Shown here: one piece after another, positions 26,739 to 39,092 of the stretch
How positions within the stretch are numbered: position 1 is the stretch's first letter
Layout of the letters: every line of letters begins with the position of its first letter
Assembly: GCF_030704535.1 (NCBI RefSeq)
Contig: NC_081812.1
Span: forward strand, 19,376,501 to 19,440,500
Direction: 5' to 3'
DNA length: 64,000 nt
Origin: Vitis vinifera
Taxonomy: Eukaryota > Streptophyta > Magnoliopsida > Vitales > Vitaceae
Position numbers and translations under genes: made by a program
Notes under the pieces: model-generated
Database searches by the model: none
What the model was told of the DNA's origin: nothing
The model's input: the letters and a program-made list of their open reading frames with translations, nothing else

Positions 26739-29604
26739 CTCCCTCTTCAGTTTCTCTCTCTAAAAAGCTGTATGGAGCTTCCTCATATGATTCTCCTATC
26801 TGTGAAAGCTGTTGAGAATGGAGCACTCAATCTCTCTCTTATCTTTCTCTCTTCTTCTGTCTCAGCAAAGTGGGAGAGTAGAAGCTCAACATTTGTTAAT
26901 AAATGGGTGCACCACCACGCCAAGCGTCGTCTTCTTTTGACTCCATTTCCGAGTCCTTCATGCAAATTTTCTTATTTCCACTTCTACCCTTCGTCCCCAC
27001 CGGCCATTTTTTAATTACCTGCCGGCCGATTTGGCGGTGGGCCCTTTTAACTCACTCTACTCGCTGCTCGTGACCTGCACGTGTCTCTGACTAATTATTT
27101 ACAGGTGTCCTTTTCAAGGGGCAAGTGTTAACCTTTTTACCACTCTAAAGAGTGGAGTTAGCATTCGAGCATTCAGTCTAAATGACATCATTACCCTTTC
27201 GGTTAGTCCAAATTCCCTGCTGGAATGGGGGATGGAGTTACTAAAATACCCTTGACATGTAGGAGGAGAGTGGGGTGCCGCATGAACCACCTGGAGAGCA
27301 CGTGAGAAAGGCAGAACCAGTTGTGAAGAAACGTCCGAATGGAGGGGCATTTTGGATATTTGATTTTAGAATTTGGATGATTCGTCGCATTTATGGGTGA
27401 AGGGTTGGGCTCTCGTGCTCGCCACCTCTCATTTACTTCGTCAGCGGGAGCCCGAGGTGGCTGCTGTCTCTTCCTTCATTTTCCTTCTTTTAAGTTTCTT
27501 TAACCTATATTTGTCATGGGTCGAAGCATTTAACATTGGACCCAATCGAGCCCACCTCAATTTCTCTGCTACAATATGTGGGTTAGCCCCAACAGGCTAA
27601 AACCATACTTCCACATATGGTTCAAATATTACCCTACAAGTATTAGAAGAGGAAACAAATGAAGATGGTAAGGAGATGATACGATGGACTGACATTAACA
27701 GATAGAGAATGTGCAGACACTTGGTTTATGATTGGGTATGGTGTTCTAACGTCTAACGTCTAACATCTTACGATTTCCATTTAAAACTTGAATGCTAACC
27801 ACTTGTGTTGATAGCAAAATTCCTCCATTGCAGTGACAATTACCAGCCATAGAATCTCGATCAACGCATTATAGTGATTCTTCCTTCCTCCTACAAAAAA
27901 ATATCTGGATGGGTTTTCCGGACACACCCTCCGATGATTAAGTTAATCTTTTGGAAGTTGTTTGAAAATAGATTTTTTCGGAGTATTGCTCCGTGATTTT
28001 CTTCAAGGATACTTACCTTCCTCCGTGAGAGTCTCCTTAGAGTTTATATATGAGTCAGAGAGTATGACCTCGCTATGCTAGTGGGTCCCATAGTCATGAT
28101 AGCGGTTCATAGGGTGGCGAAGTAATCACGACCCTTTTGGTGTGAGGTGATGGCTGTCAGAAGGGTATTCAGGCGACGGTTGTCACCCCAATTTATGATT
28201 TGCAAAACCGGGAATGTGAGAAGATTTGGGAGTGTCTTGTCAAGTGTATCTTGTATTGAAGATGAGTGATAGTTCAAGAGACTTAGTCGACAACATTGTC
28301 GAAGTTTGCTTCTTGATTGTGGGCAGAAATGGATCCAGTAAATCGCGAGTATCTGACGAATCAAGTTGTTCGGAGAATCTAAATCGTCGGCCGCGGATCC
28401 GGACATGTCTGACCGGGGAAGTTGAATCGCACTTCTCTTCCGTCCAGGAGCAGGCGCCAGCTGTGAAATATCATGAGAAGGTGGAACGTCAGCCGTACAG
28501 AATTCCCCCCGAGTGGAATGAGCGATGCCACGTGCCGCAAGGGGAGCCGTCTGCGTGGCCAAGGGAGAGGGAGCCACATGACACTTTTTTAGGGACGATC
28601 CCACAACTTGCACCTCTCGTAAGCTCATTTTCCTACCATTATTATTAGAGAATTAAACTTGGGCAAGTGACATTCTGCGGTAACCGGAATCCGAAGGTGT
28701 AGGCAAATGTCGTGGGACATCATACATTGGAAATCCAACACCTACCGTGGCGTGGACGCCCATCCTTGCCCATAAGCAAGGGCAAAGATTCTCTGTTTAC
28801 TTCATTAAAATTGTAGCTAGGGTGAAAATCAAAGGAGCTGTCAATGTTAGCGATTGCCTTCGACTTCCGTATCTTCGATGCCATGCACTCAAAAGAAAAG
28901 TAAATGAACTTCCAAATAATTTTCCTATATTTGCTTTTATAAAATTTGTTGTATTTTTTCCTTTTAGAATTTTATGATGTATTTTTTTTTTATAAATATT
29001 TCCTGATTATTTCTTTAATTATGTAACATATTTTTATAACTATCAGTATGGTATAAACAAAAAACTAATCTCAATAAATCAATATGGGAGATTATAGGAT
29101 TAGAGTGATCTTATAAGGTAATTCATTCTTCCCATTTTAAGAGGTCATCATGCTCCACAGCAAGGTGAAAGATTTTTCGCATTTTGAGTAATTTCACGTA
29201 TGGTATGTTTAACATTTAGTAATTTAGGATAAGATTAAATTTTTTTAAACATTAGCAATTTTATGTAATATATTCCTAGAATATGGAGGAGAAAATGGTA
29301 ACAATTATCATATTTCAAGAAACAAATTATATGTGATCAAATTTTATTATGATTCAAGGATTCCACGTACTTTTCATTATGTTCTTCTTATCTTATTGCA
29401 ACATCTACTAAAATTGTTTAAAATAAAAGATAAAAGTAATTATTGCATGCCCCGTGATATAATTTATACATTTGGTAATAATTTGAGAAACATTTTTATG
29501 ATCATCGTCAAACACACTCTAATATAGTATAAAGAAATTCATCATTTTATCTTCTTAGTGATTGACACACTCCTTGTCGATCCATTTTCGCCTCAACTTC
29601 TCCA
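26739..29604. other. Divergent intergenic region between GT47 and beta-galactosidase genes
   Basis: The 2.9-kb region contains the promoters of both divergent genes at its ends. The middle, about 28000-28620, is clearly GC-richer than its surroundings, with an open minus-strand frame (28107-28628) and a plus frame (28226-28648). Neither resembles a known protein. A TATATA motif with downstream GC-rich sequence suggests a solo LTR or other repeat fragment, but its ends were not found. No RNA gene was seen. Confidence 0.5.
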
Positions 29605-29612
29605 TATAAATA
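29605..29612 (+). promoter_or_regulatory. TATA box of the beta-galactosidase gene
   Basis: TATAAATA lies 52 bp upstream of the start codon, predicting a transcription start near 29635 and a leader of about 20 bp. Confidence 0.7.
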
Positions 29613-29656
29613 GGCTGCTAACTCCTATACTAGTTCACTTCTTTTGAGCTCTTTTC

Positions 29657-32346
29657 ATGGTGGCGACGATGGGCTCCTCGTCTAGTTTTCTGGTTTTGAG
29701 TTTGTTTGTATTGTCTTTTTGCTTGACCTGTAATGCTGATCAAATCACATCCGACGCAAGAGGCATCATGATCAACGGAGAAAGGAAAATTCTCATCTCC
29801 GGGTCCGTTCATTATCCCCGTAGTACTCCTGAGGTGCAAGTTTTGAACAGTTATACCATATTTTCAAACACATGTTGTTTATTTTACTCTATGTCGAGAA
29901 TAATAGGTTTGCTTAATGATTTCAGATGTGGCCAGATTTGATCCAGAAGTCCAAGGATGGAGGGCTCAACACAATTGACACCTATGTTTTCTGGGATCTG
30001 CATGAGCCTCAACGCCGTCAGGTTGCTTTTTCTTTCTGGATATTCCTTTCTTTTTATCTAAATAATGTCTAACGATTTTTCTTTCACTATCAGTATGACT
30101 TTACAGGCAATAAAGACCTGGTGAGGTTTATTAAAGCCATCCAAGCTCAAGGGCTTTACGCAGTTCTTCGAATTGGACCATACGTTTGTGCAGAATGGAC
30201 TTATGGGTAATTGTCTTGATTTTTAATTTATTATTTTACATAATATTATATTTTATGGGGAAAAATAAGATCTGATTCAATAATATGAAAATATATGGTA
30301 AAAATAACCCTAAATATTTTAAATTAATATTATTTTATCTATTTAAAAATAATTTGAAATATATGTACTTTTTAAATTAATCATCTCATTATTCTCAAAA
30401 ATGTCATTTTAGTCGTCATTTCATTTTAATTGATAACTAGACTTTTTCATATAAATATTTCCTTTCGTTTTAGATATGTTATTATTATTTTATTATTTTA
30501 TCATTTGAGCTTTTTTTTCTCTAAAAATAAATACCTAGTATTCTTATTTTAGTTTCTTGAAATATTGTGCCAAAAAAAAAATCTATTTAAATATGATTAA
30601 TATTTTTTTATTTTCTATAATTTTAAGTGAAAATATTGTCCAACAAATATGATTAAATCATAATTACTAATTCAAAAAGTAATAAGGTTGTTTATTAAAT
30701 AATAAATAATAAATTTAATAATATATAATTATTTTAATTATAATTAACTTATTTAATTTAAAATATTTATTTATTTATTTATTTTTATACTATATATATT
30801 AAAGTACAACCATATTTCAAAATATTTTATATCATAAATTTTATTCGCTATTATATTAAGCAATTATTAATATTATATAATAAATATAAATTTATCATTA
30901 ATTTATTTATCATCAAAAATATTAATTTATTAATACTATAATAAACTTTTTTTTTCAAATTCTTACTTTATAATATTTCTAGAAAAAAAAATTCTCAAAT
31001 AATAAAATAATAATAATAATAATAATAAAATATCTAAAAAAAAAGAAATATGTACATAAAGGAGTTTAGATTTGGATGACACCCCAAATAAAGGGGTATT
31101 TTTAGGAATAATTAAATGACTCATTAAAAAAGACATGTATTTCAAATTATTTTTAAGTATATAAAAATAATACTAATTTAAAATATTTGAGATTTTTTTT
31201 TTTTTTTAATATTTTCGTATCAATGAATCAAATATCACTTTTTCTTATTTTATAAATTAAAAATGATTGTTAATATCATTTATGGCAGGGGCTTTCCGGT
31301 GTGGCTGCATAACCAGCCAAGCATCCAGTTAAGGACAAACAATACTGTCTACATGGTAACTAATCTTATAATTATAATTAATTATTAAATGAATTAATTT
31401 TTTATCCTCAATAATTTCGCTTGTTTATGCTGCATCCAAAATTAGAGCGAAATGCAAACCTTCACAACCATGATAGTGGACATGATGAAGAAAGAGCAGC
31501 TCTTTGCCTCACAAGGAGGTCCCATAATCATCTCTCAGGTTGAAATTTCAGGATTACTTGTCTTCATATTTGATTGATTTAATTCTAAATTATTATAATT
31601 ATTGATAAAATTAATTCTTTGTTGCTAAAGATCGAGAATGAATATGGAAATGTGATGCGGGCATACCATGACGCTGGAGTACAATACATCAATTGGTGTG
31701 CACAAATGGCCGCTGCTTTAGATACCGGCGTGCCATGGATCATGTGCCAACAAGACAACGCCCCACAGCCAATGGTCTATAATTTATGGTTATTATGATA
31801 TTTATTCATATTTTAACATCACTAATCCTGCTTATATGTTTATGAAAACAGATTAACACGTGTAATGGCTATTACTGCGATCAATTCACCCCTAATAATC
31901 CCAACAGTCCTAAGATGTGGACTGAGAACTGGAGTGGCTGGTGGGTTATAATTTATTTATTTATTTATTTTATTTCCATTTAACCCTTCATTTTTTATAA
32001 TATTGAAAAATAATTTTCATATAAATTAAATTAGGTACAAGAACTGGGGTGGCTCAGACCCACATAGAACTGCAGAGGATCTAGCCTTCTCCGTTGCTCG
32101 CTTTTACCAATTGGGTGGCACTTTCCAAAACTACTATATGGTTAGTACTATATTGAAATTTATCAAATTATTCATATGTAATAAAGTTTTTTTCTTTTTC
32201 TTTTTTTCATATTAATTCGACTTCCATGCTTGCAGTACCACGGTGGTACCAATTTCGGTCGCACAGCAGGCGGTCCATACATCACCACATCTTATGATTA
32301 TGATGCACCATTGAATGAATATGGTATATTTTTATTCTAATTTCTG

Positions 32347-32391
<45 letters not shown>

Positions 32392-34687
32392 TCCTGCATT
32401 ATTAGAAACTAATTTAACATGATGTACTGTCCTTTATAGGTAATAAGAATCAACCCAAGTGGGGACATCTCAGGGATCTCCATCTCCTCCTCTTGTCAAT
32501 GGAGAAGGCTCTTACCTACGGTGATGTCAAAAATGTTGATTATGAGACCCTGACTTCGGTACGTATTTTCTTCGTTTTATACTTCAAATTGAAATTCAAA
32601 CATGAAAAATAATATAACGTTGTTGTAATTTTAGGCAACGATCTACAGTTATCAAGGGAAATCGAGTTGTTTCTTCGGAAATTCAAATGCGGATAGGGAT
32701 GTGACAATCAACTATGGAGGAGTTAATTACACTATTCCTGCATGGTCCGTTAGCATACTTCCTGATTGCTCCAACGAAGTTTATAACACCGCCAAGGTAA
32801 GAAGCAATTCCATAATATTTTGTGACTGCCTTTGCGTTTGTAGTGTGGAAGTAATATGAACTGTTGTTTTTATAGGTTAACAGTCAGTACTCCACGTTTG
32901 TAAAGAAGGGCAGTGAGGCTGAGAACGAGCCAAATTCCTTGCAATGGACTTGGAGAGGTGAGACCATTCAGTACATTACACCGGGGAGGTTCACTGCTTC
33001 AGAGCTCTTGGATCAAAAGACAGTGGCAGAAGATACGAGTGATTATTTGTATTACATGACCACGTATTAATGCTTCTTTCACCTCCTTGCTTTTCTATTA
33101 TCTTATGTTATTTTCTACTGATCTTGGTCTCTTTTTTTTCAGTGTGGACATAAGTAATGATGATCCCATTTGGGGCAAGGACTTGACTCTAAGCGTAAAC
33201 ACTAGCGGCCACATACTTCATGCTTTTGTGAATGGAGAGCATATAGGTAATTTCGGTTATGGTTTCGTCGTGAGTTCTGAAGTTGATTATTATCCACTTC
33301 TTCATGCGTCTTCTTCACTGCACTGCGCTTTAATTTCAGGATACCAATATGCATTACTTGGACAGTTTGAATTCCAGTTCCGGCGAAGTGTTACACTGCA
33401 GCTTGGGAAGAATGAAATAACTTTGCTTAGTGCCACTGTTGGATTGACTGTAAGCGTATATACTTTTAATTTAAGTTCAATTCTCAGAAAGATTTTGGCA
33501 GTTTTTGCATTCAAATTTAAATTTGTTGGTCTTGTGTTGGCTTGGGACTAGAATTATGGGCCCGACTTCGACATGGTGAATCAGGGAATCCATGGTCCAG
33601 TTCAAATAATTGCCAGCAACGGCAGTGCAGATATTATCAAGGACTTGTCTAATAATAACCAGTGGGCGTACAAGGCTGGGTTGAATGGTGAGGACAAGAA
33701 AATCTTCCTCGGGCGTGCACGCTATAACCAGTGGAAATCTGATAATCTTCCAGTAAACAGGTCGTTTGTTTGGTACAAGGTATAATCTTTTGCATTAGCT
33801 GTTCCTATACATTCCGACTCACCATATGAAGAGTAGACGAGAAACTTAAAATGTGAATGCATATATGTTTAGGCTACTTTCGATGCTCCCCCCGGAGAGG
33901 ACCCAGTTGTGGTGGACTTAATGGGTTTGGGCAAGGGAGAGGCTTGGGTGAATGGCCACAGCCTTGGCCGGTACTGGCCATCTTATATCGCCCGTGGAGA
34001 AGGGTGCAGTCCTGAATGCGACTATAGAGGACCATACAAGGCCGAAAAATGCAATACTAACTGTGGGAATCCTTCTCAAAGATGGTAAACATATGTTCTG
34101 ACCATATGTTAGAGGTTTTCTTGAATTTGAATTGTACAATTTTTCTTATTTTATCCTTTTGAGAAATCTTTTTAGGTACCATGTGCCTCGGTCTTTCCTA
34201 GCGAGTACAGATAACAGGTTGGTTTTGTTTGAGGAGTTTGGAGGCAACCCATCATCGGTGACCTTCCAAACTGTGACTGTTGGGAACGCTTGTGCCAATG
34301 CACGTGAAGGGTACACCTTGGAATTGTCATGCCAAGGGAGAGCTATCTCCGGCATCAAATTTGCTAGCTTTGGTGATCCTCAAGGCACTTGTGGAAAGCC
34401 ATTCGCCACAGGCAGTCAAGTCTTTGAGAAGGGCACCTGCGAGGCTGCTGACTCATTATCCATCATCCAAAAGGTAATGAATCAATACCCTTTTCTAATA
34501 TCTTATCGCATGATGAGCTTTAGGCTTTCAGCTGAGTTTCTTTGCTTTGGTCTTTTATTATTTGCTTTGTGGATGGCAGTTATGTGTTGGCAAATACAGT
34601 TGTTCCATTGATGTCTCGGAACAGATTCTTGGGCCTGCTGGTTGTACCGCGGACACAAAGAGGCTGGCGGTTGAAGCGATCTGTTAG
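29657..34687 (+). CDS. BGAL: GH35 beta-galactosidase with C-terminal SUEL lectin domain (BGAL7/15-like)
   Basis: Secreted GH35 enzymes remove terminal beta-galactose from cell-wall pectin, xyloglucan or arabinogalactan. Eighteen exons: 29657-29833, 29926-30021, 30094-30206, 31289-31355, 31446-31538, 31631-31774, 31852-31940, 32035-32140, 32236-32323, 32440-32558, 32635-32796, 32876-33063, 33143-33246, 33340-33449, 33552-33779, 33873-34084, 34176-34473, 34580-34687; 2502 nt, 833 residues, every phase consistent. A signal peptide ([18 protein letters not shown]) is followed by the GH35 domain (about residues 35-345): [18 protein letters not shown], the acid/base Glu in QIENEYGN (about residue 186) and the nucleophile Glu in MWTENWSGW (about 255). 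C-terminal beta-sandwich modules follow. Exons 17-18 encode a Cys-rich SUEL/rhamnose-binding lectin domain ([17 protein letters not shown] and a final EAIC). The usual EWNYGGFP reads EWTYGGFP here. All catalytic residues are present, so the enzyme looks functional. Confidence 0.95.
30207..31288 (+). other. AT-rich 1.1-kb intron 3 of the beta-galactosidase gene
   Basis: It is extremely AT-rich, with an AAT microsatellite at about 31005-31028. No exon or element was recognised. The donor is GG|GTAATT and the acceptor GGCAG|GGGC. Confidence 0.85.
32350..32388 (+). repeat. GA dinucleotide microsatellite in a beta-galactosidase intron
   Basis: An uninterrupted run of about 19 GA units lies in the intron between exons 9 and 10. 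Runs of this length are usually length-variable between individuals. Confidence 0.9.
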
Positions 34688-34968
34688 GACACAAAGGAAG
34701 TCGATAGGATTCTATTAGTCAACATTCTAACCACATAACCCAAAATCAATCTTCATAGGAATTAATATTGTTGTCAATAATGATCACATCCTAGGCAAAC
34801 ATTATGTTTTCACCGGAAATGAAAATAATTTATTCTCTTTTCAGAATTACAAATATAAATACATTTATGGTACAGTGGCTTAGACATTCTAAATCAGCCA
34901 AAAAATTGAGGGAAAAAAAATGAAAATTACAATGTTCCAGAACATTCAAGTTGATTGTATCCCATGCA
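34688..34968. other. Shared 3' region of convergent genes
   Basis: Only 281 bp separate the stop codons of the beta-galactosidase (+) and PPR (-) genes. Their 3' UTRs therefore probably abut or overlap, which would allow antisense transcript pairing. Confidence 0.7.
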
Positions 34969-37671
34969 TCACCAGTAATCTTTGCATGAGCATTGACCAT
35001 TCAAGAAACAATGATGGCCTGAAGCATCCCTCAGAAAAATTTCTCTCCCAGTAACAATTGAAACATACTTCAAGAAAGTATGACAGTCACCGCACAAAAG
35101 AATGTTCTTCACAATCCGAATGGGTCTTCCGGGCCTGGTCATCAGAAGCCCATACGTCGCAGCTATTTTTGCACTGTGATAGAACAAAAAATCCTTCTTC
35201 TGATGTTCTTCTACTTCATGAAGAACAAAACTCGTGTCGGGCACATATCCAGCCTTTAGGCATTCCATAATTAGTAACTCCAGTCCACTGTGTATGTCTT
35301 TGGCTTGGGGATGGGATTTATCCCTAGCATAAAATGAATGAACCTTGTTTTCATGAATAATCCAACTTCGGCCTGGATGTTTCCGAAACCCCTTCACTCT
35401 CATCTCCTCTCTAACCATATCAGAGCAATGCCATCTCCCATATGCAGAGTACAGGTTTGATACAAGTATGTAAGTAGACGGATCCAATGGCTTCATAGCA
35501 AGTAGATGCTTTGCAGCTCGTTTTCCAATGGTTGTATTAGAATGAATTCTACAAGCATCAAGCAGAGCTCGCCAAACTGAAGCCTCTGGCTCAATAGGCA
35601 TCTTATTGATCATTTCCTCCGCTTCCTCTAGGAGACCCCAATAACCCAAAACACCAACCAAGGAGGTATAATGTTCTACAGTGGGATCAATATGATATAT
35701 GGTTTTCATGGAGAGAAACAATCTTCGACAATTATCAACTAAATTTGAGTTAGTATGTCTGTAAGCTGAAATTATCAACACAAAGGTAACTGTATCTGGC
35801 TTTATACCTGCCTTCTCCATCTTAGACCAGACAGACAAAGCCTCGTCCCCCTGCCTATGAAGAAGATGTCCAGCAATTAAACCATTCCAAGAAACTATAT
35901 CATGTGCAGGCATAACATTGAAAACCTTAATTGCATCATCCATGTTACTGCACTTAGAGTACATGGTAATTATGGAATTCCCCACCCCTAAATCAGATAA
36001 AAATCCAGATTTAAGAGCATGACAGTGGATTTGCTTCCCCATCTCATGAAACGCTAGAGTTCCACAGACACCAAGTACAGCAGTTGATGCAACTTTGTCA
36101 ACAACCATTGCTCCCTCTAATTGGCTCTGGCAAAAAAGAGATATTGCCTCTTCTGGCTGCGCATTTCGTGCATAACCACATATCATTGAAGTCCAAATAA
36201 TTGAACCACTCTGACTGAAAGACCCTTGAGAGAACATCTTTTGAGCATCAGCCATCCTTCCACACCTTGTGCACATATCAAGCAATGCAGCTTCAATACA
36301 AGCATTTGACCCAAAACCAAACTTCAAGATAAACCCATGAATTTGCTTGCTAATTTTCGCCTCCATAAGCAACCCACAAGCATTAAGAACACCAGTCAAA
36401 GTGAAATCTGTTAATTCCACACCCTCCTCCACCATTCTGCAAAAAAAAGCCAGAGCCTTCGATCCTTCTCCATTTTGACAAAATCCAGACAAAATAGCAT
36501 TATAAGAAATAGAATTCCTCGCAGGCATCTTATCAAAGACCTCCAAAGCCAAATCTGTAAGCCCAAATTCCATGTAAGCTGTAATCATCTCTGTCCAAGT
36601 AATGACATCTCTTACACGCATCTTCTCGAACAAAGCCACCACATGTTTTATGCTCCCACATTTTGTGTAAAACCTAATTAGAGCATTGATCACACTTATG
36701 TTGGACTCAAACCCAATTTTGATAACATGGGCATGGATTTCCCGCCCTACCATCGAAGCTAACCCTCTGGCTGCCACCAGAATGGTTGAAAGTGTAAAAT
36801 GGTCAATTCTAAATCCATCAATTCTCCGCATATCACGAAACAATTCAAATGCTCTCTCATACATCATCTCCTTCACCACACTCGAAATCACAGTATTCCA
36901 TGACGCAATATCTCTGTGAGGCATTTCATCGAATAACTGAAGCACACTGTCCAAATACCCACACTTACCGTACAAACCCATCAGTGCGTTGGAAACAAAA
37001 GTGTAATTCAAAAAGCCCATTTTAATCACAATAGCATGAAGTTGACAACCCAATTCTAAATCCAACAGCCGAATGCATACTGTTAATATCGCCACAAAAC
37101 TAAATTCATTAAGCTCAATACCTGAACTTCTCATCCTAAAAAAAATCTCCATAGCTTGGCGTTCTCGATTAGACTTGGCGAAACCCGAAATCATGGCAGT
37201 ATAAGACACCACATTCGGGCACGAAAGTCCCACAAAAACCTTGTAGGCATTAGGAACCATACCCAGTTTGAGATAAGCCACGATGAGAGCATTGGCCAAA
37301 TGAATGTCTTCTGCAAGCTTGAAAATTGAAGCGTGGACAGCCTTGATGAGCTCAACATCATCGTACCGAACCGATAAGTCTAGCAAATAGTAGTGGTCGT
37401 TGACGGTGTCATTAGAAACTGAAGGAAAATTGGACAGAAGAGCCGGTTGGTTGGAAAGAGGAGGGTGTGATGTTAGAAGGGCATAGGGTTTGGATCTAGA
37501 GGAAGAAAAGGAGGTTTTAGAGAGAGAAAGAGAATACAGCGACTGTGATGGTAAAGTAGGCCTTGAGAGGCAGAAAGGAAATGGGGTTTGGGGAAAATAA
37601 ACAGAGAGAAGAGCCATGTTGGAAAGGCGCCAAACATAACCTCCTGCCCCTACTGGTTTACTGTCATCCAT
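34969..37671 (-). CDS. EMB175: DYW-class pentatricopeptide repeat protein (EMB175-like, At5g03800)
   Basis: PPR proteins bind organellar RNA through helical repeats; PLS-class members with E/DYW tails usually specify C-to-U editing sites in plastids or mitochondria. One uninterrupted frame of 900 codons, no intron, as usual for the family. The first ~70 residues are Ser/Pro/Leu-rich and lack acidic residues, like an organelle transit peptide; the true start may be the second Met at 37617 (MALLSVYFPQ). About 18 PLS-type repeats follow, with blocks such as NALIRFYTKCGSI, VITWTEMITAYMEFG and DIVSWNGLIAGHLLH. Then come the E domain (EPEASVWRALLDACRIHSN), the PG box (KHPGRSWI) and a DYW domain ending CSCKDYW. 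CGDCH is intact, but the deaminase HSE motif reads HSA (residues 832-834), so the catalytic Glu is absent. The orthologue in Arabidopsis is embryo-lethal when lost. Confidence 0.94.
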   Translation of the reverse strand: MDDSKPVGAGGYVWRLSNMALLSVYFPQTPFPFCLSRPTLPSQSLYSLSLSKTSFSSSRSKPYALLTSHPPLSNQPALLSNFPSVSNDTVNDHYYLLDLSVRYDDVELIKAVHASIFKLAEDIHLANALIVAYLKLGMVPNAYKVFVGLSCPNVVSYTAMISGFAKSNRERQAMEIFFRMRSSGIELNEFSFVAILTVCIRLLDLELGCQLHAIVIKMGFLNYTFVSNALMGLYGKCGYLDSVLQLFDEMPHRDIASWNTVISSVVKEMMYERAFELFRDMRRIDGFRIDHFTLSTILVAARGLASMVGREIHAHVIKIGFESNISVINALIRFYTKCGSIKHVVALFEKMRVRDVITWTEMITAYMEFGLTDLALEVFDKMPARNSISYNAILSGFCQNGEGSKALAFFCRMVEEGVELTDFTLTGVLNACGLLMEAKISKQIHGFILKFGFGSNACIEAALLDMCTRCGRMADAQKMFSQGSFSQSGSIIWTSMICGYARNAQPEEAISLFCQSQLEGAMVVDKVASTAVLGVCGTLAFHEMGKQIHCHALKSGFLSDLGVGNSIITMYSKCSNMDDAIKVFNVMPAHDIVSWNGLIAGHLLHRQGDEALSVWSKMEKAGIKPDTVTFVLIISAYRHTNSNLVDNCRRLFLSMKTIYHIDPTVEHYTSLVGVLGYWGLLEEAEEMINKMPIEPEASVWRALLDACRIHSNTTIGKRAAKHLLAMKPLDPSTYILVSNLYSAYGRWHCSDMVREEMRVKGFRKHPGRSWIIHENKVHSFYARDKSHPQAKDIHSGLELLIMECLKAGYVPDTSFVLHEVEEHQKKDFLFYHSAKIAATYGLLMTRPGRPIRIVKNILLCGDCHTFLKYVSIVTGREIFLRDASGHHCFLNGQCSCKDYW

Positions 37672-39092
37672 GCACTTGATCGATTTTAAGGTTTGTCGCC
37701 AAGAAAATCAAATTAAAACAAAAAAGTTAAAATTTTAAATAGGACAAATTTAATATTTTTATTAAATATTTTCAAGAGAATTACTGATTTTAGAAAATAT
37801 TTTTTATTTAAAATTTTTTTTTTAAATTAAAAGCTTATTTAATAGTGAAAATAAAAAACACTTCTAATATTTTTATCACTTAAAAATTTTCATATTTCAA
37901 ACTATTATAAATATTATAAATACTTTCTAAAATCACTATTAAATACACTTTGAAAATGGGCTTAACAACGATTTTATGAAACATTTATAATATTTCTAAT
38001 ATTTTGAAATTTTTTCATATTTAAAGTATTATAAAGATTAAAAAATTTCATAAAATCAGTATTAAATTAATTCAAAGTATTTAATAAAATTTATAAAATG
38101 CTTTTAAAATATTGAAAAATCACTTGTAATATTTAAAAACTACTTAGAGTATATTTGACAATGATTATGTGAAGTATTTTTAGAGTGTATTTGAGAGTGA
38201 TTTCAAAAAACGTTTCTAGTTCTTTTAATACTTGAATAATAAAAAATTTCAAATGTTAAAAAGATTAGAAACACTTATTATAATCACTATCAAATTAGCT
38301 CTTAGTTTTTTTAACACTTTAGAATTTTTATCTTTCAAATATTATAAATATTGTAAAACACTTCTCAAAATCATTATCAAACGTGAATCTTATATTATTT
38401 TATGAAAAATTATAAAATATTTTTAAATAAAGCATTTCTAATAAAAATAATTCGAATAAAAATACTGTCAAACCACACTTTTATTTGTCAAATGTTTTTT
38501 TTTTAAATATTGGGGACAATTTTTCAAAATTTTAAATGCATTTTAAAAATTTTGACCAACACCTTATTTTTATTCTAAAATACTTTTGGATTAAAAAAGC
38601 AATCAAAGAAAACACTTAAATAACATCAAAAGTTTTGAAATTTAAATATGCAGATTACATTATTTTTCAATTATTTAGTGTTTATGAAAAGTTATAATTA
38701 AGATAATATATAAAAATATTTTATTAATTAAAATTTATAAATTTATTTTATTTTTTCTCTTTATATTTTTTTCTAATATTTTTCTTTAAATTTTTCAGAC
38801 AGCGGACAAGCAATCTGAATTCTAGTTTCAAAATAAAGAAAGCCGGAACAGGATCAAACGGGTGACCTATATAAACTAGACAGTCTAGACGTGACCGCCT
38901 ACGTGATGGTCGAAGTCGGCAGAGACCCAATCCAAACCCTAGAGCCCATACTTTTAGTAGATCTGTGATTGGTTCGGCCCAATTGCAGATATGGGTGTCT
39001 GGATGAGAGTGGCAGTCTCTATATGGAAAGTCCACACTCCAGACAAACAGAGAGCGTAGTGTTTGGGTCTTGGACGATCCTCCTCTTCTTCC
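37672..39092. other. Divergent promoter region between the PPR and UPL7 genes
   Basis: This is 1.4 kb of mostly very AT-rich DNA (37700-38760) built of drifting TTTTAAAATATT-like repeats. A more balanced stretch from about 38800 probably holds the UPL7 promoter and leader. No gene was seen. Confidence 0.6.

Noticed and set aside
28107-28628. 173-codon minus-strand gene
   Set aside because: There is no recognisable domain, the composition is Ser/Pro/Arg-rich, an overlapping frame exists on the other strand, and it probably lies in a repeat. Listed only as a finding.
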